From Aquimarina muelleri DSM 19832 (lineage in GTDB: Bacteria > Bacteroidota > Bacteroidia > Flavobacteriales > Flavobacteriaceae), in the NCBI RefSeq assembly GCF_000430665.1, contig NZ_AUML01000003.1:62001-126000 (forward strand): a stretch of 64,000 nt of DNA, read 5' to 3'. Below, one piece after another: positions 17,252 through 26,864 of the stretch. How positions within the stretch are numbered: position 1 is the stretch's first letter; each line of letters opens with the position of its first letter. A program made the position numbers and the translations under genes. The notes beneath the pieces were generated by a model. It was not told the DNA's origin, searched no databases, and worked only from the letters and a program-made list of their open reading frames with translations.

Positions 17252-18847
17252 TTAATCTTTTATAATTAAAAATTCTTCTCTTAATGGATTTAAGTTTTTA
17301 ATTAATTCAGGAATTAATTCTTGTCCATACTCTAAGTATAGTTCAGAAAAATTCTTGTTTCGTTCTTGTAAGCTATGATTAGGAAAAAGTTGATTTTGTA
17401 TATCTGTAAGTCGTTTCACATGATCACTAAGCTTTCGCCTTTGTGCTTTTAACAATCGATTTTCTAAAACATCTAGTCCTTTAAGTTGTTTTATTTCTTG
17501 TGCTTTTACTGCATTAAGAAAAGTAACATCTGTATGGCTTGCTAGCTCATACATCGCTACAAACTGCTCCTTTATATGTTTACGTTGTGTATCAAAGTTT
17601 ATATCTATATTGGATATTTGTCGAACTTTTCGATTAATTAATTCATGTTGTTTCAAAAACAACTCGGTATCTGAAACATTGAGCTTCTCGATTTTTTCGG
17701 CTTGTTTTTTAGTTTGAATCAATACTGAATTTCGAAGTAATAATATTGGAAAAGGAATATCCACAGATTCGAAATAATCTTTTAATTCTAACCAGTATGC
17801 AAGTTCCCCTCCTCCTCCGATATAACAAAGATTTGGCAAAATTACTTCTTGATATAATGGTCGCATCATTACGTTAGGGCTAAACCTTTCTGGAAACTCA
17901 GAAAGCTCTTTTAATATCTCACTTTTGCTCCAGCTAATATCTGTTTCATTAACAAAATATCTTTCTTCTTTTTCTACTATACGTTCTCGTAATCCATCTG
18001 CCAAATAAAACAAGTTAATTTCTCTAGGATTTACTTGTACTTTATATCCTGCTTTTTCTAGTTTTTGTGCTTTTGGTAGCACCTTAGAAAACGCTACTTG
18101 CTCGACTAATTCTTTTTCTACATAAGGGATAAATAATCGTTTTAATTCTCTATCATTTCCATCTATGATTACCAAACCGTATTCTCCAAATAATTCATTA
18201 GCTATATATCTGGTTGCTTCTGTTAAGTTTTTATGTTTTATATATGCTTTTTCGAAAAGAGATTTAAGTCGTTCTGCATTTTGTCCTTTTCCTATTTCAG
18301 CAGAAAAAACATCAAAAACTTTATCTAATCCTTCGGTATTAAATACTCCTACAGCTCCTCCATCTTTACGACTCCATTGTATTTTTTTACCAAAAAGATT
18401 AAAATAATTTATTTCTTCAAAATCATGATCTTCTGTAGCCATCCAATACACTGGCACAAAATTAAACTCAGGATATTTCTCTTTTAAAGTTTTGGTAAGA
18501 TTTATTGTGGAAATAATTTTATATAAAAAATATAACGGCCCTGTAAAAAGATTTAATTGATGCCCTGTAACTACTGTAAAAGTATTTTGTTTTTCTAAAG
18601 CCTCTATATTATCCTTAGTTTCCTCTAAAATAGCTACCTCTTTATATTGCTTTTTTAAGGTTTGTACTAAAACTTCTCTATGGTGGTTAGAAAATGATTG
18701 TTGCTTTTCTTGAATTTGATCTTCAAAATTTTCTAATTCTGGATATCGATTATAAAAAGGCTGTAATTCAGACTTTTGATCTAAATAATCACAAATAAGA
18801 GAGGAAAAGTAATTCGTGTCTCTAAATGGAATACAGTCACTAGGCAT
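17252..18847 (-). CDS. bshC: bacillithiol biosynthesis cysteine-adding enzyme
   Basis: A 531-residue BshC. The N-terminal FRDTNYFSSLICDYL leads to the Rossmann-like core with VVTGHQLNLFTGPLYFLYKI, VPVYWMATEDHDFEEINYF and PYVEKELV. MMRPLYQEVILPNLCYIGGG and a long helical C-terminal coil (LLKAQRRKLSDHVKRLTDIQ) follow. The enzyme is thought to add cysteine to GlcN-malate, the last step of bacillithiol synthesis, and its presence implies bacillithiol as a low-molecular-weight thiol. BshA and BshB are not in the window. Monocistronic. Confidence 0.95.
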   Translation of the reverse strand: MPSDCIPFRDTNYFSSLICDYLDQKSELQPFYNRYPELENFEDQIQEKQQSFSNHHREVLVQTLKKQYKEVAILEETKDNIEALEKQNTFTVVTGHQLNLFTGPLYFLYKIISTINLTKTLKEKYPEFNFVPVYWMATEDHDFEEINYFNLFGKKIQWSRKDGGAVGVFNTEGLDKVFDVFSAEIGKGQNAERLKSLFEKAYIKHKNLTEATRYIANELFGEYGLVIIDGNDRELKRLFIPYVEKELVEQVAFSKVLPKAQKLEKAGYKVQVNPREINLFYLADGLRERIVEKEERYFVNETDISWSKSEILKELSEFPERFSPNVMMRPLYQEVILPNLCYIGGGGELAYWLELKDYFESVDIPFPILLLRNSVLIQTKKQAEKIEKLNVSDTELFLKQHELINRKVRQISNIDINFDTQRKHIKEQFVAMYELASHTDVTFLNAVKAQEIKQLKGLDVLENRLLKAQRRKLSDHVKRLTDIQNQLFPNHSLQERNKNFSELYLEYGQELIPELIKNLNPLREEFLIIKD

Positions 18848-19069
18848 ATTATTTTTTTTTGAATGGTTAAATATACATTAGATTGTTATTAGATATATAT
18901 TTTTATATTTTTTTTAATAGTCTACCAAAATTTTACACAACTCCTTATAACAAAACTTCCAAGCTAACTATGTGCTATATTATTTTTTCAAATCCTAAAT
19001 TTTAGTTAATACAGATTACAACCTAAATTTAACTCGGTATTTTACCATTTAAATGAATAGCATTTATCG

Positions 19070-21556
19070 ATGAAAAAATTAATTACTACACTATTTGTCG
19101 TACTTATAACGACTAGCTTAGCCTATTCTCAAAACAAATTACAATCTCCTAAAGATTTTTTAGGTTATGAAGTAGGAGACCAATTTACACGTCATGCCGA
19201 TGTTGTAAATTATTTTAACCATGTTGCTAATAATTCCAACATGGTAAACTACCATACCTATGGCAAAACTAATGAAAGAAGACCTCTAACTTATGCCATA
19301 GTTTCGTCTGAAGAAAACTTGAATAATATTGAAAATATTAGATTAAATAATTTAAAAAATATAGGTGTTGCAGAAGGAACTGCAAATTCAGAAATTGCAA
19401 TTGTTTGGTTGAGTTATAATGTACATGGCAATGAAGCTTCTAGTACAGAAGCTGCTATGAAAACTATCTATAAATTAATTACACAAAAAGAGACTTGGTT
19501 AAAAAACACAGTAGTTATTATAGACCCATGTATCAACCCAGATGGTCGTGATCGTTATGTAAACTGGTATAATCAGGTAAAAGCTACACCATACCAAATC
19601 AATCAGACTGCTACAGAGCACAATGAACCATGGCCAGGCGGACGACCAAATCATTACTTGTTTGATCTTAACAGAGATTGGGCATGGGCAACCCAAGTAG
19701 AATCACAACAACGTTTAAAAATTTATAATACATGGATGCCACATGTACATGTAGATTTTCATGAACAAGGTATTAATGAACCTTATTATTTTGCTCCAGC
19801 AGCAGAACCTTTTCATGAAATTATAACTCCTTGGCAAAAAGATTTCCAAACACAAGTTGGTAAAAACCATGCTCGTTATTTTGATGCAGAAGGATGGCTC
19901 TTTTTTACCCGAGAGCGTTTTGATCTGTTATATCCGAGTTATGGAGATACGTATCCTACTTTTATGGGAGCTATTGGTATGACTTATGAGCAGGCAGGAC
20001 ACGGAAGAGCAGGATTAGGTATCCAAACAGATGAAGGTTTTGTATTAACATTAAAAGATCGTGTCTTGCACCATACTACAACGGGACTATCTACCGTAGA
20101 AATTTCCTCTAAACAAGCTTCAAAATTGAATACCGAGTTTAAAAAGTTTTTTAACACTAGTAATCTAAAATATAAAAGCTATATCCTAAATGGCGAAGCA
20201 GATAAAATAAATACTTTGACCAAATTATTGGACAGGCACGAGATTGTTTACGGATTTACAGATAACGAAAAAGTGAGTGGATATAATTTTAGAGAGAATA
20301 AGCAAGGAAGTATCAATGCAAAAGGAGCACTTGTAGTAAGTACTAATCAACCAAAAGGTAAAATGGTAAAAGTACTTTTCGAACCAGATGCTAAATTAAA
20401 TGACCCTCTTACTTATGATATTACCGCTTGGAGTATCCCCCATGCATATGGATTAGATGCTATTGCCTCAACAACATTGATTTCTGCTAATACAAATAAA
20501 AAGAATAGTACTATTGGTAATACAACCAATCCTGCTGGACCAGGATATATCGCCAAATGGAATAGCATGAATGACGCAGCTTTTATGGCGGATTTACTTA
20601 AACATAATATACGTGTACGGTTTAGCGAAAAAGACTTTAGCAATGGCACAGAAAGTTTTAAAAAAGGAAGTCTGATAATTACAAAAAGTGATAATCAAAA
20701 AAACAGCACTTATGATAAAACTGTTATAGATATAGCCAATGCTCATAAACGAAAAATATATACAGCCTCAAGTAGTTTTTCTAATAGCGGTGTAGACTTT
20801 GGTTCGCCAGATGTAAAATTAATTAACAATCAAAAAATTGCTGTTGTAAAAGGTAAATATACTTCTTCTTTGAGCTATGGTGAGATTTGGCATTTCTTTG
20901 AACAACAACTTAAATACCCTATTACCTCAATAGATACAGATTATTTTAAAAATACTAACCTTAGTAATTTTGATGTATTAATACTACCTAACGGATATTA
21001 TGATGACTATTTAAATAACGATATTATAAAAAATCTAAAAAAATGGGTGCAAAAAGGAGGAAAACTAATAACTATAGGTACTGCCGTAAATACTTTTGCT
21101 AACAAAGAAGGATTTGACTTATATAAAAACAAACCAGAAGAAAAAGAGAAAGACTCTACAGGAAATCTTATAGCTTATGACCAAAGAGAAAGGGAAAGCG
21201 TAAAAGATTTAATTACAGGAAGTATTTTCAAAACAAAAGTAGATTCTTCTCATCCTATGGCATTTGGATATAACGACACTTATTTTAGTTTAAAATTAGG
21301 AAGCGATTCTTTTAAATTTCTTAAAAAAGGATATAATGTCGCCTACGTAGAGCAACAACAAAACATATCTGGTTTTGCAGGAACATCTGCCTTAAAAGGA
21401 TTAAATAATTCACTAGTTTTTGGTGAAGCAAGAATAGGTCAGGGTAGTGTTATTTACATGGTAGATAATCCTTTATTTCGATCTTTTTGGGAAAACGGAA
21501 AGCTTTTTTTCGTGAATGCAATTTTTTTTACCAATAATAATAAATTTACACTTTAA
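19070..21556 (+). CDS. secreted M14 zinc carboxypeptidase
   Basis: An 828-residue protein with signal peptide MKKLITTLFVVLITTSLAYS. The M14 domain supplies zinc ligands His119 and Glu122 (YNVHGNEASSTEAAMKTIY), the region DPCINPDGRDRYVNWYNQ, and the third ligand in WMPHVHVDFHEQG. The catalytic-Glu region is GAIGMTYEQAG. From about residue 360 onward a second domain of several hundred residues includes an amidotransferase-like fold (FDVLILPNGYYDDY, GKLITIGTAVNTFANKEG). The protein is expected to trim peptides in the periplasm or outside the cell. The M3 peptidase starts 16 bp later, suggesting a peptide-degradation operon. Confidence 0.92.
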   Translation: MKKLITTLFVVLITTSLAYSQNKLQSPKDFLGYEVGDQFTRHADVVNYFNHVANNSNMVNYHTYGKTNERRPLTYAIVSSEENLNNIENIRLNNLKNIGVAEGTANSEIAIVWLSYNVHGNEASSTEAAMKTIYKLITQKETWLKNTVVIIDPCINPDGRDRYVNWYNQVKATPYQINQTATEHNEPWPGGRPNHYLFDLNRDWAWATQVESQQRLKIYNTWMPHVHVDFHEQGINEPYYFAPAAEPFHEIITPWQKDFQTQVGKNHARYFDAEGWLFFTRERFDLLYPSYGDTYPTFMGAIGMTYEQAGHGRAGLGIQTDEGFVLTLKDRVLHHTTTGLSTVEISSKQASKLNTEFKKFFNTSNLKYKSYILNGEADKINTLTKLLDRHEIVYGFTDNEKVSGYNFRENKQGSINAKGALVVSTNQPKGKMVKVLFEPDAKLNDPLTYDITAWSIPHAYGLDAIASTTLISANTNKKNSTIGNTTNPAGPGYIAKWNSMNDAAFMADLLKHNIRVRFSEKDFSNGTESFKKGSLIITKSDNQKNSTYDKTVIDIANAHKRKIYTASSSFSNSGVDFGSPDVKLINNQKIAVVKGKYTSSLSYGEIWHFFEQQLKYPITSIDTDYFKNTNLSNFDVLILPNGYYDDYLNNDIIKNLKKWVQKGGKLITIGTAVNTFANKEGFDLYKNKPEEKEKDSTGNLIAYDQRERESVKDLITGSIFKTKVDSSHPMAFGYNDTYFSLKLGSDSFKFLKKGYNVAYVEQQQNISGFAGTSALKGLNNSLVFGEARIGQGSVIYMVDNPLFRSFWENGKLFFVNAIFFTNNNKFTL

Positions 21557-21572
21557 ATCACATTAAATAATT

Positions 21573-23744
21573 ATGATACCTCCAAAAATACGCACAACTT
21601 TTAAGGCTATAACAATATTAGTTGTATTACTTTTAGCCAGTTGTAATCCAAAGAAAGAAAAAGAAACAGTGACAGCAAAGACAGAAATTGAAAAAAGCGA
21701 AAATATTTTATTAAAAGAATGGACTGGTCCTTATGGGGGAACTCCTGCTTTTGATAAAATGAATATTACAGATATAAAATCTGCCCTTGAAAAAGGAATG
21801 GAGCTTAATCTTATTGAAATCGAAAAAATTGCTAATAACCCTGAAGCTCCTACCTTTGAAAATACTACTGTAGCTATGGAAAAAGCTGGAGCAGAACTTG
21901 AAAGAGTGTATACCTATTACGGTATTTTAAGTAGTAATATGTCCTCTGCCGAGTTTAGAGAAATCCAAAAAGAGATGGCTCCTAAACTATCTGAATTTAA
22001 CTCTAAAATATCCCAAAATAAAAAACTGTTTCAGCGCATTAAAACTGTTTATGAAAACTCACAAAAAACACCCTTAGAAACAGATCAACAACGCGTAGTA
22101 GATCTAAACTATAAATCTTTTGCCATGAATGGTGCGGAACTTGATGAGGAAAAAAAGAAACGCTATGCAGAAATTAATAAAGAACTATCTGGTTTATACA
22201 CTACTTTTTCGAATAATATTCTTGCAGATGAAGAAGGATATGTTATCTATCTTACTAAAGAACAATTAAGCGGCTTATCTGAACCATTAGTTAAATCATA
22301 CGCTAAAGCTGCAAAAGATAAAGGACAAGAAGGTCAATATGCAATTACTAACACCAGATCCTCTATGGATCCTTTTCTTACGTATTCTGATGAGAGAGAT
22401 TTGCGAGAAAAAGTATGGAAAAACTACTATTCGCGTGGGGATAACGGAGATGATAAAGATAATAACGAGATTATTGCCAAGATACTTAAATTAAGAAAAG
22501 AACGAGTAGGCTTATTAGGTTATGAAAACTATGCAGACTGGAGATTACAAGATCGTATGGCTAAAAAACCTGAAAATGCTATGCAATTAATGAACGCTGT
22601 TTGGCCTGCTGCAATTGCTAGAGTAAAAGAAGAAGTAGCTGATATGCAATCAATAGCAAACTCAAATGGAGATAATATTACTATAGAACCATGGGATTAT
22701 CGATATTATGCTGAAAAGGTAAGAAAAAAGAAATACGACCTAGATTCTGACGAAGTAAAACAATATCTACAATTAGACAAATTAACAGAAGCTATGTTTT
22801 TTGTAGCAGGGGAATTATTTAATTTTAAATTCACCCCTGTTAAAGAAGGTACCGTAGCTGTTTTTCATGAAGATGTAAAAGTATGGGAAGTAAATGACAA
22901 AACAAGTGGAGAACATATAGGGTTATGGTATTTAGATCCTTTTGCCAGAACGGGAAAACGATCTGGAGCATGGGCGACAACCTACAGAAGTCATACTACT
23001 TTTAATGGTAAAGAAACCGTACTTGCTTCTAACAATTCTAATTTTGTAAAACCTGCTCCAGGAGAACCTGTATTAGTGTCTTGGGATGATGCTACTACAT
23101 TTTTTCATGAATTTGGTCATGCATTACATTTCTTTGCTTCAGAAGTAAGGTATCCAACTCTTGATGGTGGAGTTAGAGATTACACAGAGTTTCAATCGCA
23201 ATTATTAGAACGTTGGCTATCTACAGACAAAGTAATTGACAATTATCTTGTACATTATAAGACAGGAGAACCTATACCTAAAGAATTAGTAGCCAAAATA
23301 AAAAAATCTTCCACTTTTAATCAAGGTTTTGGAACTACAGAATATTTAGCCTCTGCAATTATGGATATGAAATTACATATGGCAGATCCTACAAATATAG
23401 ATGTAGACACTTTCGAAAAAGAAACTCTAGCAGAGCTAAATATGCCTAAAGAATTGGTAATGCGTCATCGCACACCACATTTTGGACATGTATTCTCTGG
23501 CGAAGGGTATGCTACCGCATACTATGGATATATGTGGGCAGATGTACTTACCGCAGATGCTGCAGAAGCTTTTGCTGAAGCTCCTGATGGTTTTTATGAC
23601 AAAGAAGTAGCAAAAAAACTGGTAAAATACCTTTTCGCTCCTCGTAATGCTATAGATCCTGCAGAAGCGTATCGAAAATTTAGAGGGCGTGATGCTAAAA
23701 TTGAAGCATTGATGAAAGACAGAGGTTTTCCTATATCTAAATAA
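21573..23744 (+). CDS. M3-family peptidyl-dipeptidase (Dcp-like) lipoprotein
   Basis: A 723-residue protein. The N-terminus has a hydrophobic stretch and lipobox (VVLLLASC, Cys about 24) followed by KKEKE, so it is a lipoprotein. The M3 zinc site is HEFGHALHFF (His512, Glu513, His516). SGEGYATAYYGYMWADVL and APRNAIDPAEAYRKFRGRDA close the active-site cleft. It cleaves dipeptides from small peptides. It is co-transcribed with the M14 peptidase. Its last ~140 codons exist a second time as a decayed copy at 26420-26813. Confidence 0.95.
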   Translation: MIPPKIRTTFKAITILVVLLLASCNPKKEKETVTAKTEIEKSENILLKEWTGPYGGTPAFDKMNITDIKSALEKGMELNLIEIEKIANNPEAPTFENTTVAMEKAGAELERVYTYYGILSSNMSSAEFREIQKEMAPKLSEFNSKISQNKKLFQRIKTVYENSQKTPLETDQQRVVDLNYKSFAMNGAELDEEKKKRYAEINKELSGLYTTFSNNILADEEGYVIYLTKEQLSGLSEPLVKSYAKAAKDKGQEGQYAITNTRSSMDPFLTYSDERDLREKVWKNYYSRGDNGDDKDNNEIIAKILKLRKERVGLLGYENYADWRLQDRMAKKPENAMQLMNAVWPAAIARVKEEVADMQSIANSNGDNITIEPWDYRYYAEKVRKKKYDLDSDEVKQYLQLDKLTEAMFFVAGELFNFKFTPVKEGTVAVFHEDVKVWEVNDKTSGEHIGLWYLDPFARTGKRSGAWATTYRSHTTFNGKETVLASNNSNFVKPAPGEPVLVSWDDATTFFHEFGHALHFFASEVRYPTLDGGVRDYTEFQSQLLERWLSTDKVIDNYLVHYKTGEPIPKELVAKIKKSSTFNQGFGTTEYLASAIMDMKLHMADPTNIDVDTFEKETLAELNMPKELVMRHRTPHFGHVFSGEGYATAYYGYMWADVLTADAAEAFAEAPDGFYDKEVAKKLVKYLFAPRNAIDPAEAYRKFRGRDAKIEALMKDRGFPISK

Positions 23745-23785
23745 CATATAAGCTCTTACACACAGGGAGAACTATTCTAAAACTC

Positions 23786-23819
23786 AAAACAAACTCCTCC
23801 AAATTGGGGAGTTTGTTTT
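23786..23819 (+). terminator. rho-independent terminator of the peptidase operon
   Basis: A 12-bp perfect stem (23786-23797 with 23808-23819) ending in a run of T, 42 bp after the M3 gene. Confidence 0.8.
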
Positions 23820-23885
23820 TATCTAAAACGATCTCCTCCTATCAGGAATGAATTCTATGTTTAAATGCTATACATCTAAGAGTTC

Positions 23886-24064
23886 ATTTAACCCAGATTA
23901 TGCAATAGAAAATCTATTTCATCTGTGATCTACTGCAAACACTGTCGCCTTGCTTTGTTTTTCACTTTAACCATAGCGATGCTATGCTAAAAGTAAGAAA
24001 ACAACAGTGTTCATTGTATCTCAAAGCTTCATAACGAAGTTCTATTGCATAATCTGGGTTAAAT
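23886..24064. repeat. 179-bp quasi-palindromic element, possible MITE-like or structured repeat
   Basis: The outer arms form a perfect 25-bp inverted repeat (23886-23910 with 24040-24064), reading ATTTAACCCAGATTATGC at the left end. Inside, AACACTGT at 23938-23945 pairs with ACAGTGTT at 24004-24011 on exactly the same axis. The apex is CATAGC-GAT-GCTATG (23972-23986), with partial pairing between. The element could fold into one long cruciform or hairpin. It has no coding capacity, and I see no target-site duplication. It resembles a non-autonomous mobile repeat; no second copy is in this window. Confidence 0.7.
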
Positions 24065-24684
24065 TATTCAGGTATGTTATGAAAATTCAATTTATAACAA
24101 TGCACTATAAGATGAAATCGTATTGATTTCGATTACGTTTAAACTAGACCAATCCACTCTCTTTTTACTCTTATACATTACTAAAAATGAATTATTTATG
24201 CTTTATTCATGTGGTTTTTCTAGTGCAATACAATGAAATATTTTTTAAGATTTTTCTTCATAAATTTATGTAGTAATTAAAACTAAATATTTGGTTGAGT
24301 AGCTACTATCACTTTTGATTACGATTTAGAATTCAAACTTATTAAAAATTCAACAGATGTATATGGGATAAACAATTCCTAAATCTAATAAAAGATACAA
24401 TCATATTCGAATTTTAAAGAGTTTTGATAGCTAAAAAAATAGCATAAGATTCACAAGTGCTAAGTTTTAGGGAACTCAATCGATATATTGAGGACAATAA
24501 AAAAATGATCGTTTAATCAAGAGATGTGATGTTAATTTTATCGTCTTAGATACATGATAAGTGTAATTAAGAGATAAAGAAAATTACACAAAAGATCACT
24601 AGAGAGTCTAGTGGCTTTCAAAAATTGTTTATAGACTGCAAACTAACAGTTCTATGATATTTTATAATAATCAAAAAAAAAATT
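24065..24684. other. non-coding spacer upstream of the paralogue pair
   Basis: About 620 bp with stops in all frames. The only structure I see is the palindrome CACTAGAGAGTCTAGTG (24597-24613), about 70 bp before the next gene and possibly an operator or hairpin. The region may be inserted or decayed DNA. Confidence 0.45.
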
Positions 24685-25419
24685 ATGGCAACTAAATTCA
24701 GTACAACAGTAAAAATGACTCCAGAGACAGTACAAGCTCTAAAAGATCAAGGATATTCACTATATGGTTTTAAATCGGTAGAAGCATCTGGTTCTGGGGA
24801 ACCTACGGTTTGGTTTAAATTAGATCAGAATAAATTATTAACCAACACGTTAATCACTTGGGAAGAAGAATTTCAAGGGTATAATTCTACATCACAAGTA
24901 TCAGATAATGTAACTATTACAGCAAGTAATACTATAAATACAAACATAAATGATTTAATTACCATTAATGCAGCTGGTAATTTAAGCTCTACTAATAATG
25001 GTCCTCAGGGAGCAATATCTTTTTTAAATATGGCCCCTCAGCAGTTTACTGTTGGTATTAGTCAAAAAGTAGATAACGAAACTAATGTTTTGTGTGCATT
25101 TCCTATTTTAGGTAATGGTGCAGCAAGGGCAATTACACCAATTACAACGATTGCTCTTATTTTTTCTACAAGTGTGATAGAAACAGCCACCGTAATAACA
25201 AGAGCCATGTCTTCTGGGGCTTTAATTAGCCTTACAGGTGCACCCGGAAACTCTCGAATAGTTAATTTTGGTTTAGATACTGGCTGGAGTGCAGAAGGAG
25301 CTACTTGGCTTACTAATTTCAATGCCTTCACTAGTATGAGTAGTTTGTTAATTCAATCACCATCCAACAGTAATGATAGAAAACTGGAAAGTGAGCATAG
25401 CCTATTAGAAAAAGTATAA
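24685..25419 (+). CDS. unknown protein, first of a tandem paralogue pair
   Basis: A 244-residue protein without signal peptide or membrane segment, so probably cytoplasmic or released by a non-Sec route. I do not recognise the family. The pattern is beta-rich with many Ser/Thr/Asn/Gly. Landmarks shared with the next gene are a short N-terminal helix (TPETVQALKDQGYSLYGFK), VWFKLD, W-x-x-EF-x-x-YNS, GNLSS, FTVG, CAF, TP-x-x-x-x-ALIFS and a late GW (TGWS). The C-terminus adds a polar tail (SPSNSNDRKLESEHSLLEKV) that is missing from the paralogue. It is followed by a hairpin. The region is intact while the M3 copy behind it is decayed. Confidence 0.8.
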   Translation: MATKFSTTVKMTPETVQALKDQGYSLYGFKSVEASGSGEPTVWFKLDQNKLLTNTLITWEEEFQGYNSTSQVSDNVTITASNTINTNINDLITINAAGNLSSTNNGPQGAISFLNMAPQQFTVGISQKVDNETNVLCAFPILGNGAARAITPITTIALIFSTSVIETATVITRAMSSGALISLTGAPGNSRIVNFGLDTGWSAEGATWLTNFNAFTSMSSLLIQSPSNSNDRKLESEHSLLEKV

Positions 25420-25437
25420 GAAAAAGATTAGTAAATA

Positions 25438-25482
25438 AAATTAACCCTCCTATGACTTTATTTTTCATTGGAGGGTTAATTT
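25438..25482 (+). terminator. hairpin between the two paralogues
   Basis: A 13-bp perfect stem (25438-25450 with 25470-25482) and a 19-nt loop; there is no strong T tail. It may attenuate or terminate transcription of the first paralogue. Confidence 0.45.
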
Positions 25483-25560
25483 CTAATTATAAAGACTTAG
25501 ACTATATTCATTATTAATTAACTCAACTCTCCTTATCCTTCTTATGTTTTTCAAAACAGT

Positions 25561-26283
25561 ATGCCCAACTATACAATAACTATTCATATTTCTCCAGATG
25601 ATGTAGATACATTGATAAAAGGTAAATATGCATTATATGCTTTTAAAGCGATTGCCTCAAATGGTATGGGAGGCTTCCCTATTTGGTATAAATTAGATAC
25701 ATCTCAATTGTCAACCCAAATTGTAGTGGATTGGATAGATGAATTTAAGGCATATAATTCTGTAAGCAAAATCGAAAATGGTGAAGAAATTTTTATTGGT
25801 AATAGTCTGAGAACAGAATTAGGCTATATAATCGATATTGATAAATATGGAAACCTGAGTAGTTCTTCTAAAGGATTTGGTGATTTAATTGCATTTAGAA
25901 ATAATTCTAACATCGAATACACAGTTGGTTTTACTCAAACTGCGCTACACTCCAATGGTAAAGAAAATATAGTATGTGCATTTTATCTTTTTGGAGGTGG
26001 AACTGCTAGAGTACTTACTCCAGTTAATAAAGTAGCCCTTATTTTTTCTTCAGAAAATTTTCAGATGGGTACTGTAATTGAAAGAGCAATGTCTGGAGGT
26101 ATTTTGGTTGATTTGGATGGCGCAGATAATAATAATAGGGAAATTAATTTCTCTGTAAATAATGGGTGGGCATCAAATAACTATCCCTGGGTCGAAAACT
26201 TTAATTATAATACTGATCTGAGCCTCTTATTAACCGAAAATATAGCTACAATATATGTAGAAGATATATGGATTATCATATAG
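25561..26283 (+). CDS. unknown protein, second of a tandem paralogue pair
   Basis: A 240-residue homologue of the preceding gene, by eye about a third identical. Shared points in order: SPDDVDTLIKGKYALYAFK, IWYKLD, W-x-DEF-x-AYNS, GNLSS, YTVG, VCAF, LTPVNKVALIFSS, IERAMSGGILVDL and NNGW. No signal peptide or membrane helix. The end differs from the first copy (TIYVEDIWIII) and is oddly hydrophobic, so the last residues may derive from a changed 3' end. The function is unknown. It lies directly upstream of the decayed M3 peptidase fragment. Confidence 0.8.
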   Translation: MPNYTITIHISPDDVDTLIKGKYALYAFKAIASNGMGGFPIWYKLDTSQLSTQIVVDWIDEFKAYNSVSKIENGEEIFIGNSLRTELGYIIDIDKYGNLSSSSKGFGDLIAFRNNSNIEYTVGFTQTALHSNGKENIVCAFYLFGGGTARVLTPVNKVALIFSSENFQMGTVIERAMSGGILVDLDGADNNNREINFSVNNGWASNNYPWVENFNYNTDLSLLLTENIATIYVEDIWIII

Positions 26284-26419
26284 ATCTAATTAAAAATCAA
26301 AAAGTAGTAATTAAAACACATAAATATCCGAAAATCTCTTCATACCAGCATTTGAAAGAATAAAATTAAAAATGTAGATATATTTTATTTTATTAACTGC
26401 CTTTGTAAATGCAATGTAT

Positions 26420-26813
26420 GTTTCTTCTGATTTAAAAGGTTTTGGAGCTACAGAACATTTAGTTTCGCCAATTATGGGTATGAAATTACATATGGTGGAT
26501 CCTACAAAGATAAACGTAGATACTTTCGAAAAAGAAACTCTAGCAGAATTAAATGTATTCTCTGGAGAGGGATATGCTACTGCATATTATATATGTGAGT
26601 AGATGTACTTACCCCGCCGGATCCTGCAGAAGCTTTTGCAGAAGCTCCGGATGGATTTTAGGGCAAAGAAGTAGCAAAGAAGCTGGTAAAATATCTTTTT
26701 TGCCCCCTCGTAATGCTGTAGACCCTGCAGAAGCTTATCGAAAATTTAGGAGTCGTGATACCAAGATTGAAACACTAATGATAAACAGAGGTTTTCCTGT
26801 ACCAAAATCTTAA
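26420..26813 (+). pseudogene. decayed copy of the 3' end of the M3 peptidase gene
   Basis: Clear homology to codons about 585-723 of the M3 gene at 21573-23744, including LVSPIMGMKLHM, DTFEKETLAELN, SGEGYATAYY, AEAFAEAPDGF, and NAVDPAEAYRKFRSRDTKIE at the end. Damage relative to the intact gene: a 16-codon in-frame deletion between ELN and VFSGE, a 4-base loss after YATAYY that shifts the frame, a Tyr-to-stop change (TAT to TAG) after the DGF codons, and a 2-base gain before the NAVDPAEAY segment. The gene's own stop is replaced by a new 3' end (PVPKS). There is no catalytic region, so it cannot work. Confidence 0.9.
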
Positions 26814-26829
26814 CAAAATACTCAATTAT

Positions 26830-26864
26830 GATCCCTATATATTTCAAACAAATATATGGGGATT
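26830..26864 (+). terminator. hairpin after the M3 remnant
   Basis: A 15-bp stem with one G-U and one mismatched end pair (26830-26844 with 26850-26864) and a 5-nt loop. It may be the terminator inherited from the duplicated peptidase gene. Confidence 0.45.

Noticed and set aside
23745-24684. Complete insertion sequence in the 940-bp gap
   Set aside because: No transposase frame exists; only the 179-bp palindrome has structure.
26553-26813. 86-codon frame after the unknown paralogues as a real gene
   Set aside because: It is the frame-shifted end of the decayed M3 copy.
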